Origin: Rhizopus arrhizus
Lineage: Eukaryota; Mucoromycota; Mucoromycetes; Mucorales; Rhizopodaceae
Assembly (NCBI GenBank): GCA_024220505.1
Contig: JAKZZE010000028.1
Coordinates: 372,001 to 436,000, forward strand
Reading direction: 5' to 3'
Length of the DNA stretch: 64,000 nucleotides
Shown here: positions 52,601 through 61,642 of the stretch, one piece after another
Layout of the letters: every line of letters starts with the position of its first letter
Position numbering within the stretch: the stretch's first letter is position 1
Notes under the pieces: model-generated
Seen by the model: the letters and a program-made list of their open reading frames with translations, nothing else
What the model was told of the DNA's origin: nothing
The model's database searches: none
Position numbers and translations under genes: made by a program

Positions 52601-55107
52601 TCTTCAAATTTCAGTCCTGTTGGCTCATCCGAGTTTTCTTCAACGTCTAAATAAACTATGTCCTCTTGATTATTAGGGAACATGAGTTGTTCAACTGTAG
52701 GGAAAGGCTTTTTTTTTTTTAAAAAATTAATATCAAATAAAAGCCTTTTTTCCATTAGTTTTTTCAAGCTTACATTTGCAATTGTTCCTTCTCTATCCAA
52801 GCAGCAAATAACAGTTGTGTTTCCTAATGATTCCAATAGATTGGTTGACCTTGTTAAGGATAATCGATCCCACTTTGTTAATAAAGATAAAAATCGATCC
52901 CAAACAGCATCTAACATAAAATAAAGGAAATAGCTTAATATAACTTGCAATGTCTGTTTTGTAAAACACATTTACTGGGACTTAGCTCTAAATCTTTTGT
53001 AGGTGGTGGCGCTTCAGCATCAAATTCATCCACCTCATCATTGTCTTCATACTCTGTTTTGGATATTTGAAGCGCTTCAAACAAGATTAACAGTTGTGCA
53101 TTACCAAAGCTTCTAGCAATAACCCACATGCTAGGGAAGCAAAGGGGTAAAAGAGGAATAACAGCGTAAAATGACATGACAAAGGCTTCTTCAATCACTT
53201 GGTCTGTGGAGTAATTGTTGACTAAAATACTTCGAAATCCAAATCTTAAAAAATTAACAAGTAGCGCGACACCAAAAACAATCCAGAGAATGTACCGGTA
53301 GAAGATGCGCATGATATAACAGGCTTCTTGATAAATGACAGTCGGTGGTCTCTTTTGATGTAGCGCATTTCGCATATTCTTTTCAATTGGTGTCTCTAAC
53401 AAAACAAATTGATGTCGTCCTCTTGAGCGCATGTACTCTTCCATTAGACCAGACGGAGGTGGAATACCAAAAAATGAAGGCTTTAAAGTTTGATCCTTAG
53501 CAAGATAATATTCCTTGTCATCTAATGCAATATTACTATCGCTTTTAGTCTCACTACTACTATCTTCCTCTTGTGGGTTGTTTAAATTTGATTTGTGAAT
53601 ATACTTCATACGTCCAGGCGCCACATCACCGTAAAGCATTTCTACAATGTCCCCTTCCACTAGCAAATTAACTGGAAAGATACGAACAACACCATCTCGA
53701 ACGACTTTAGCGACAGACATGGAAGGGATAAAAGGTATTTTTGTATCCTATATTAGGCACTTTAATTACAAATACTTTTTTTTTTACGTCGGATCCCCTC
53801 CTACTTTATTACCTGAACCATATTCATTCCATTTCTCTCAAGTGCATTTATAATTGTCGCTGCACGATCTGTCATTTCTCTATCTGTCAATGCTCTTTCT
53901 CTACAATACAAATAAACATTCCATAAGCCCATGGCTATAAGAAGCAGTGCTTCCACTAAAAGACCAGTGATTCTGAATTGATAAGGTTCGCTTTTGAAAT
54001 AACCTGCAATGTAAAATGCTAATAGACTGATTCCAGTAACAAAGCACATGAATATCTCTGGTCGACTCAATATAAATCTGGCATCTTTTAATAAACGGTG
54101 ATTAAACAAACAATAGCTTCATGATTTTTATGCCTTTACCCTCTACTGATTTATCAATACGAGCTCTCTCTTCTTTTAATATTTGTCGAGCCAAGTAAAG
54201 TAATTTACTATACATTGTATGTTATTTATCTTATATTTTTTAAGAATAACCTAATTCACCTCAGGGCCTCTTCACTTGATAAACCTGGGTGCCTATTAGA
54301 CTGCAAGCTTTCTCTTCTACTCCATGTCTGAGACTGCAAATTTGTTTTTAATACTCTTTGAGTTCGTTTATGCATCCGTTTACGAGACATTGATCTCTTT
54401 CTGTAACGATGTCTTCTATTGTGTCTCATCATGCGTTCATGATCTCCTCTAGGCATCTCGTCTACCAAATCCTCATCCTCTTCTGTATATACTGTAACAA
54501 TAGCTTTATCGTTTGTCACATGTCCCTTTTTATAATCATCTTCTTTACGATGCTTAGGATGCCTTTGGCGGTGCTTTTGTGTATGATTAGGATCTGCCGC
54601 AGCTTCGTCATCCGCATCGTCCTCCTCTTCATCTTCACCTCGATCGTTATTTACAGATGCTGCTTCAACCTTGAAAAGATTCGAAGCACCTCGTGTGTTT
54701 TGTCGACCGATCTTTGCTTGACTTGCAGAGGCTGAGTCTGCGTCTGAATCACGTCTTGCAGGGGAATAGCAAAATGCATAATCACTTTCTGATTCTTCAT
54801 CAGCGGAACGTAGCAGGTGAGTAGCACCGTTCTTTGCTAGGCGACGTGGAAGTGTACTACCGTGATCAATAACAACTTGGGCTGATACGCTGGAGCTTGA
54901 ACTGCTACTACTACTACTACTGCTACTGCTTGCGACACTTTTTGCATCGTCTTCTTCATTATCGGCAACATCTAGTAAAAAATATGTCGTTCCCTGTGGA
55001 TCAGTGACTGGTTCAGGTTGTGTATTTAAAGGGACTTCTGAGTTGTTGGATGTGTTGGATATATGAGAAGAGCCAGACACTGGTTGTTGTGTATTGTCAT
55101 CAACCAT
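49603..55107 (-). CDS. TMEM94-like degenerate P-type ATPase, with long disordered N-terminus
   Basis: About a dozen exons. The first (55107-54260) encodes about 283 disordered residues with a poly-Ser run and Asp/Glu- and Arg/His-rich blocks. It splices in phase (AG|T, donor GTGAAT) to 'KLLYLARQILKEERARIDKSVE' and then two membrane helices. 'VVRDGVVRIFPVNLLVEGDIVEML' is the actuator-domain entry seen in P-type ATPases. Two more helices precede 'LESLGNTTVICCLDREGTIANVS', which stands where the phosphorylation motif DKTGT should be. Late on, 'GEVVCSIGNALNTKNTEAFALADVSVGMEP' occupies the hinge position (GDGxND expected), matching TMEM94/ERMA rather than a working pump. Six or so C-terminal helices follow. 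TMEM94 is an ER-membrane protein proposed to affect Mg2+ handling. Stop at about 49605-49603 after a last mini-exon. Internal exon limits are approximate. Confidence 0.75.
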
Positions 55108-55276
55108 GGTTGTGTGCCATGTATAAATAAAAAGAATAGAAAATATTTTTTGTTGTTAAAATCTTCAAATTTGGACGGTGAGCGGACTTTACAAAAAGAA
55201 GGGGAAGAGGACAATAATGAAAGAAAGGCATCTTTGCCCTTTAGATGTAATAAATTAAACTCAAGGTATTGTTTTA

Positions 55277-56973
55277 TTAGTTTTTCTTTAAGAGAGGTTC
55301 AGCTTCTTCATTAAGTTTCTTTTTGATAGGAGCATCGGTATGAGGGTCAGGTGAGAGAGACATAGCATTGGCTTCTTCAATTGTGCCATAAACAGGTTTT
55401 AAATAAGGTTCTACAACCTTCTTATGATGTGTTCCTTCACGCTTAATAGAGCCAACAGAATTTTCTCTGACAGGCTTTTGTTTTTGGTTAGTCAATAAGC
55501 GGGTCAAGCGACTACTCTTTCTATGGTTTGTCACTTGTCTACGAACAACTCGAACTTTGTTATGAACTAAGAAAAGATGTTAGATTTTCTGATGTTTGGT
55601 ATGTAACAGTAATAATTTACCATCTACATAAACATCTGTTTCGTCAATAATTTCTTCACCAATTAATTCCTCAATAACATCCTCTAATGTAATCACGCCT
55701 AAAGCTCCACTTTGTCCTCCAGGGTCACTTGTAATCAAAGCCATATGACTTTTGCCTTCTTGGAAAAAGTTCAAAATGTCAAGGCAGCTGGTATCAGGAC
55801 CTGTCTCAGGCAAAGTGCTGATTTGAAAGTTTTTTACTGGATGAGCGTCTTCTGGGTCATAAGTAATCAATTTCTTTGTCAAAAGCATGCCTACAAAGTT
55901 AACATGGTCTCCAGGTGTATGAACAGGAATACGAGAATAACCAGCAGTAAGGATCTTGTTGATAAGAGTTTCATCTAGAATGTCATCCGTTGAAAGTGTA
56001 AAGACATCAGCAATAGGTGTCATAATCTGTGATACAGGCTTAGATCTCAAGTCCAATACAGCTCCAATAATGGTGACTTCATCTTCTGTAAGAGCATCCA
56101 CATCTGAAGGGTTGACAGATTGGTGAAGTGAAACGAGTGTTTTCAAACCTGATGTCATGACACGTCCGAAAATTTTAATTTACGCTTTTTTTTTTTTTTT
56201 TTTTCCGTTTTACCTGCTTTTTTATATATTGTTCCATGCGATTCGCCCAAAAAGTAATCCAAAAGAAGAGCTGTTGGATAAGCAATGGGATACATGATAT
56301 ACATTAAACAAAGAACCATTCTATTTAAATATTAGCCATAATTTTAAAATTCAAATAAAACAGACGTAATGTTTACCCAGAAGTTTTAGCTCCAATAGCT
56401 AAACCATAACGAACACAAATAGACTGAGGAATGACTTCACCAAAAATAACAATCAAAGCTGTTGAAATAACAACAGCTTTCCAACCACCACCAAGAACAC
56501 CATCCAAAATAATTGGTAAAGTTTCATTGACGATGACGTTGGATAACAGTAGAGTGACTAATACCCAGTGTTTACCTCTTTCAAGTAATTGAAGCACTTT
56601 TTTGGCATTTTTTCTTTCGTTTGGTGAACCAGTTTGAATAAGTACTTGAAGGTTGGTTTCATCCATTCCCATTAAACCAATGGTAAGACCTTTTTTTTTA
56701 AAAAAATTATTTAGTCTTTTTTATTTTATAGTAATAACTACATGCTTTTTTTTTTTTACCTGCAAAGACACCGCCCAAAAGGACAAGTCCCATAATCAAA
56801 ACTAACTTTTCATAGAATTCAGGAGAGCCATAATCGATCTCTGGTTCTTCTGTATTGGCTTCAGGTATGTTGGTATAGGAAGATAATGGATGACCATAAA
56901 CACTCGATAACAGTGATATACTTGTTAACATTATGGTTCGTATAGAACCAATATGTTGGTTTTTAATAAGCAT
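55277..56973 (-). CDS. Mam3/CNNM-like DUF21-CBS membrane protein
   Basis: About five exons. It starts with a signal-peptide-like segment ([27 protein letters not shown]). The DUF21 membrane domain contains '[22 protein letters not shown]', '[21 protein letters not shown]' and '[17 protein letters not shown]', the conserved CNNM/CorC signature. '[23 protein letters not shown]' enters a CBS pair (about 56050-55640) with 'AGYSRIPVH' and '[22 protein letters not shown]'. The tail is basic and ends near 'EPLLKKN'. Family members transport or sense Mg2+ and other divalent metals at vacuolar or plasma membranes; yeast Mam3 affects Mn and Co sensitivity. It neighbours the TMEM94-like gene (divalent-metal link is inference), about 170 bp apart on the same strand. 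Confidence 0.88.
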
Positions 56974-57104
56974 AAAAATTTTCTATGAAAGAAAAAAAGA
57001 AAGACAGAAAAAAAAAATTGAAAAAGGCTTAAAGCAATTTTTTTCCCAATTTAGTGAAATAAAATGACGAGTTCCTGCAAAAAATAATCTTAGGAGTAAA
57101 TAGT

Positions 57105-60100
57105 TTATTCCGCTTTTCTTAAAAGAATAGCAATTCCGTTACAAAATGACTCTAATTCATCCATATTTTTACCTTGCACCATTTTTATAAACTCCTTTGT
57201 TTGACATGTCTCTGTAAGATATTGTGTTACCGTCTTGAGACTTTCTTTCAATACAGTTGAAAATGGCCAGGTATTTGAAGTGATGCCTCCATCTCTTTCA
57301 ATAGGATCACGACATTCTCGGTATAATCCAAGTAAACCCTCCAAACATTGCTTTCTTTCTTCTTCAACCTTTAATTCCATCTCATTCACCTTGGTCGCCA
57401 CCCAGTTCTCGCAAATGCCTTTCACAACCATGCATCCAAACCGATCCGAGATCTTGAGCATTGCTACCACACTCGTCCATGGATAATTTACATCTAATAT
57501 ATCAACTTCTCCTGCATTCATTCGGTGAATGATTTCAATTAGCCCCTGTAGACTGTGGAACGTTACATCGTGTAAAGGAATCAAACTCATTTCTGACTCC
57601 ACATAGTCTTTGCTTAGTAGTGCACTAAATATAGGAGATACGCTCCTTAGCAAAGCACGATTGCCAATCACTTTTTGACCATCATCTGTCACAAACATAA
57701 CCATGTCTTCTTCTATAAAGTTCATAGACTGGAATACAAAGCTGCCTTGATCCTTTGCCACCACCGTTTGCGCAGACCACAATGAGGCAAACTCCAATGC
57801 CAAGATTTCCAAAACTTGCGCAGCAGCATTTCGACGCAAGGGCGTAATCACTGTATCTAATCGGCTTGTATTTCCTTGATCATGCTCATATTCTAAATTA
57901 TACACTAGCATCTGACAGAGTGCGCCAAACGCATGCCGCGACAGATCATCATTGGTATTATCATCATAGCCGGTTAAGCCTAAGGAGGCGTTCCATTCAA
58001 CGGCGGATGAGGCACCGATGGCTGCGTAACCAATCGCAACTGCTGTCATTTCGTGAAGTTTCAGTGCACTATCATCCTCTGTTTGTGCAAAGCGATATAG
58101 CTTTTGAAAGTCTTCCATCCGGTGCTTATACAAGTGATTGCAGATCGATTTGTAGTGATCCCCACGTAGCCTAGGACGCTGAATAACGGCTTGAAAGTAC
58201 AAGGTATAAGCATTACTTAAGATAGGTACTCGTATATTGTTTCGAGGCTCGAGTATACGCAAGGAGGTACCTTGGATAGATAAAGCATAATGGCTCATCA
58301 ACAAAGGTTTTTCTGAAGAACTCGGTTCGCCAGGGACAGGCTTGGCTTCTTCAGGCTCCTTTAGATCATCATTATCATCATTATCGTTATTCATTTCCAT
58401 CATAATATCTGGTTTTTCATCTTGTATGCCTTGGCTTTCAGAGCAGCGAGGCAAAAGATCAATGGTAACCTTGCACAGATTGGGCAAGGCTAGCTCATGC
58501 TCAATCACTTGTCGGACACACAGTGGATGGCTTGAGGCATGTTCTAATAAATAAGAAGCAAGAGCCATGAGATCTTCATCCGTTCGAAGATAGCTGTAAA
58601 TATCTTGCATATCAGCTATCCGAATATGCGGACGCTCCATCCAGGGAAAGACGATGGGTAAGATGAGAGATACAGCAGATACTTCGTCATCATTGCTGGA
58701 AAGCCATTGCCTCATTGAGGGTTCATCATATTGAAAAGATGTAATGACTAAAAGACACCCTTTGATCAACTTGTAGCATCCTTCCATATTACTGTAAGGC
58801 CCTGCAGTATCTCGCTCTTGCTGTCTGTACAAAACTGCGGTGTTCAAAAGTCCCTTGATCTTTGAGAACAATGCAGATTCATCACGCAGACGGACCCGGA
58901 TAAATGCCGATCGGCCGGCGAGGGTAGCCATCAGGCGTACGAAGCGAGCATAAAGAGTCAGCAGAGACGGAGCCCACTGTAATCCAGCTGTGATAAAAGT
59001 GATCAAATCCAACACGTTGCATTCAACTAGCCTCTCGCAAGCACGCGCATTGACCTTGGCAATCAATTCCAGAGAAACAAATGCTCGATCAGCTTTGTAG
59101 AGAGTTGTTGATTCCTTGACGTTGATCTCACTCAATTCCTCTTCTGTCAAACCCGCAATCATCACCAACCCTTCTCGAGCCAAATCAATCGTAGGCAACC
59201 AGATATACTGAGAGATGGTTTTGGGTGAGCTGGCCAAAACCTCGATTGCTTTGTCATTGTGAAGATAAAAAACCACAAGCTTCTTCAGTCGCGGCAGCAG
59301 TGGGGATTCCTCTAGTCGGTCATGGCTCTGCAGCAAAAGCAAGAAGGATTTGAGACACCAAGTAATGATACCAGATAATGATGGCGCCAGATTTCTTCGT
59401 CCTTCATTAGGAAATAACTGTATATATTGTATATAAATGTCTAGTAAAAATACAAGTAATCGTTGATGCTTATCGAGTGTTTCTAAATCAACTGCTGATC
59501 CACGCTCATCAACCTCGATACAGAGTTGATAATCTAACCACTGCAAGAAAACATCTCGTTCAGCCAACACGCCTTGACAAAGGAAGGCCATAAAGAAACA
59601 TGTCAAGAGATTAACAGTGTTTTTGACAATGATAGTGTACCACTGTCGTTGAGGCAGAACATTTACAATAATCAGGGTGATATTGAGAAGCTTCAGCATC
59701 GTTCGTTCCTCTTGGGGAAGCATAGTAGATGAATCAGGTTCAATAAAAATTCGTTGATGACACCATCGCTGAGACAAAAAGACTAGTAAGCTAAACCACT
59801 TGTGTTGGATCGCTGGTTCAGTGAGCTCCATACGAGCCTGGGACGACGCAGAGGCACATTTGTAAATGATGTTTGTCAAGCTATAGACAAGTGATGCTTG
59901 GCTTTTGAATAGGGCATCTCTTTTATGTACCACACAATCTCGATAGCGGTCTCCAAGCGTGATCCAAAGATAGACAAGCTCACGCCACGAGTCATCTTTA
60001 TCTGCATAATAGTAGTCGTTATTTTTGGGTATAGTGATCTGATCAAGTAATCGAGAAACCATGACAGCTTGTTCAGTCTCTTCTGCAGATATTAACCTGT

Positions 60101-60665
60101 TCAGTAGAGATACCAGTCGTTCAGGCGCATGCAGTACAAGTAGATTTTCTGTAAATTGTCGTATTGCCGACAGTCCACGAATACAATAAAATCGGATGGC
60201 GGAGGTCGAGTTATTTGAGCAAGCAAGTGAAAGCAAATATTCAACACCCTCAAGATCTCGAAAGAGTTTGACAATAGGCTCTCTATCTGTAGCTTCCAAT
60301 AAATTTGAAAGAAATTTGACTTGACTATGAAGTTGTACTGCATCCTTATCTTGTTCTTGTAGTCGATGCAAGATCCATTTAAGACATGACTGAAATGAGT
60401 CTAATGTCAAGATCGCTTCGCGATGTTGAGAAGGCTTAATGCCATAGGTAAGCATGTAATCCAAGCAACGAATAAGTCTTGTGATTGACCATTTTTTATG
60501 ATCGCCTTTGGCATAGTGATGCCATTTGCGTAGCGTATGATCCATTACTTTTACAGAGGCTGAAGCAAGATCGACTCGACATTGACTAGCATTGGGAGAG
60601 TTGGGGTCTTTTAAAGAGTGATATATCACAGTTAAGCTCAGGTGGGTGGGGTGTGTCGAGTCCAT
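57105..60665 (-). CDS. ARM-repeat plus BTB protein, ARMC5-like
   Basis: A single exon of 1186 residues, unusual among the intron-rich neighbours. The first 900 residues are helical repeats of armadillo type (for example 'LLEATDREPIVKLFRDLEGVEYLLSLACSN'). An acidic linker near residue 750 ('DNDDNDDLKEPEEAKP') interrupts them. The BTB/POZ domain is at about 975-1095: 'DMVMFVTDDGQKVIGNRALLRSVSPIFSALLSKDYVESE...IPLHDVTFHSLQGLIEIIH' with 'SDRFGCMVVKGICENWV'. The order ARM-then-BTB is that of ARMC5, a cullin-3 adaptor that targets RNA polymerase II in animals; whether the fungal protein does the same is unknown. The start MDSTHPTHLSL is the first ATG. The promoter is shared with the Dabb gene across 450 bp. 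Confidence 0.75.
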   Translation of the reverse strand: MDSTHPTHLSLTVIYHSLKDPNSPNASQCRVDLASASVKVMDHTLRKWHHYAKGDHKKWSITRLIRCLDYMLTYGIKPSQHREAILTLDSFQSCLKWILHRLQEQDKDAVQLHSQVKFLSNLLEATDREPIVKLFRDLEGVEYLLSLACSNNSTSAIRFYCIRGLSAIRQFTENLLVLHAPERLVSLLNRLISAEETEQAVMVSRLLDQITIPKNNDYYYADKDDSWRELVYLWITLGDRYRDCVVHKRDALFKSQASLVYSLTNIIYKCASASSQARMELTEPAIQHKWFSLLVFLSQRWCHQRIFIEPDSSTMLPQEERTMLKLLNITLIIVNVLPQRQWYTIIVKNTVNLLTCFFMAFLCQGVLAERDVFLQWLDYQLCIEVDERGSAVDLETLDKHQRLLVFLLDIYIQYIQLFPNEGRRNLAPSLSGIITWCLKSFLLLLQSHDRLEESPLLPRLKKLVVFYLHNDKAIEVLASSPKTISQYIWLPTIDLAREGLVMIAGLTEEELSEINVKESTTLYKADRAFVSLELIAKVNARACERLVECNVLDLITFITAGLQWAPSLLTLYARFVRLMATLAGRSAFIRVRLRDESALFSKIKGLLNTAVLYRQQERDTAGPYSNMEGCYKLIKGCLLVITSFQYDEPSMRQWLSSNDDEVSAVSLILPIVFPWMERPHIRIADMQDIYSYLRTDEDLMALASYLLEHASSHPLCVRQVIEHELALPNLCKVTIDLLPRCSESQGIQDEKPDIMMEMNNDNDDNDDLKEPEEAKPVPGEPSSSEKPLLMSHYALSIQGTSLRILEPRNNIRVPILSNAYTLYFQAVIQRPRLRGDHYKSICNHLYKHRMEDFQKLYRFAQTEDDSALKLHEMTAVAIGYAAIGASSAVEWNASLGLTGYDDNTNDDLSRHAFGALCQMLVYNLEYEHDQGNTSRLDTVITPLRRNAAAQVLEILALEFASLWSAQTVVAKDQGSFVFQSMNFIEEDMVMFVTDDGQKVIGNRALLRSVSPIFSALLSKDYVESEMSLIPLHDVTFHSLQGLIEIIHRMNAGEVDILDVNYPWTSVVAMLKISDRFGCMVVKGICENWVATKVNEMELKVEEERKQCLEGLLGLYRECRDPIERDGGITSNTWPFSTVLKESLKTVTQYLTETCQTKEFIKMVQGKNMDELESFCNGIAILLRKAE

Positions 60666-61118
60666 GTTTGTGCTTAAAAAAGAGAAGGCGGGAGTTTATT
60701 TTTTGGGATAAAAAAAAGTTATGCAAAATTTCATTAAACTTCCTTATTTAGTGGTCCAAAGTCATTGAAACGATGAGAAAAGGGGATTTCTTAAAATTCA
60801 ATCCGTAAGAAGCTATATATATTACTTGTTCCATCTGAATCTTTATGATTGAGTGTTCAATTAGCATAACTTGCTTAAATCATGTAATTTTTTTAGTAAA
60901 AGCTAGATATCAAAACTATACAAGCATCATGGCACGACAAAAAAAAAATACGAGCAAAAATTACAATTACCCAGTGCTCTTTCGGTTTCCCAACAAAGTT
61001 TTTATTTCCAAGTATTAATGTGTTGCAAATATGTCGGTAATTTAAAAAAAGGGGATGAGTCAAAAAGGTGCACAGAAGGCACAATCTATTACAAGTCTTT
61101 TCTTTCCTTTTATTAATC
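60666..61118. promoter_or_regulatory. Divergent intergenic region (ARMC5-like / Dabb gene)
   Basis: 453 bases between two divergent start codons. AT-rich with short A and T runs; no specific operator recognised. It must contain both promoters. Confidence 0.3.
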
Positions 61119-61576
61119 ATGTCAAAGATTGTTCATATTGGTAAAGGAAAAAGTTATGGCTTGAAACTTTAAATGATTAAAAAGCGTATATTTTGAAATA
61201 GTTACTGTAAAATTTAAACCTGAAGTAAGCGAAGAAATTCGTCAGGAAACGTTAAGAGACGTATGCGACTTGAAGAACGATATTCCTCAAATTATTTCTG
61301 CTTCAGCTGGAAAGAACTTTACTGATAGATCAAAAGGCTATGAATACGGTAGATAATGAATTAAAAGATAACCTTGAACCAACATAATCTTTTTATAGCT
61401 TGGGTTATTGAGTTGAAGACTAAGGAAGTAATAATAATATCAATAGTAACAACGAGTCTTTAATCCAATTTACATAGGATCTTTCTATCTATCTTGACCA
61501 TTCTGCTCATTTGGAGTTTATTCGTAAACACAAGCCTTTATTTGCTGATGTTCTTGCCATCGATTATGAGGCATAA
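61119..61576 (+). CDS. Small stress-responsive alpha/beta-barrel (Dabb) domain protein
   Basis: Four short exons spliced in phase: 'MSKIVHI', then 'VTVKFKPEVSEEIRQETLRDVCDLKNDIPQIISASAGKNF', 'WVIELKTKE' and 'DLSIYLDHSAHLEFIRKHKPLFADVLAIDYEA', about 100 residues. The pattern of a strand with conserved His at the start (KIVHIVTVKF), 'IPxIxSxxxGxN', 'YxHPxHxxF' (here 'YLDHSAHLEF') and a C-terminal 'DVLxIDYE' is that of Dabb proteins, dimeric ferredoxin-like barrels induced by stress. Its biochemical role in fungi is mostly unknown. Introns are about 50-75 bases long; the third acceptor is TTACATAG. Confidence 0.8.
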
Positions 61577-61642
61577 AAATAAAGCAAAGAAAAAAAAAAT
61601 CTTTTTTTTTATTATTATTTATACACTATATTATTATTTACT

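Noticed and set aside
54213..54215. ATG at 54215 as the start of the TMEM94-like protein
   Set aside because: The upstream frame from 55107 splices in phase into this exon with good GT and AG sites, so the longer protein is preferred, though alternative starts are possible.
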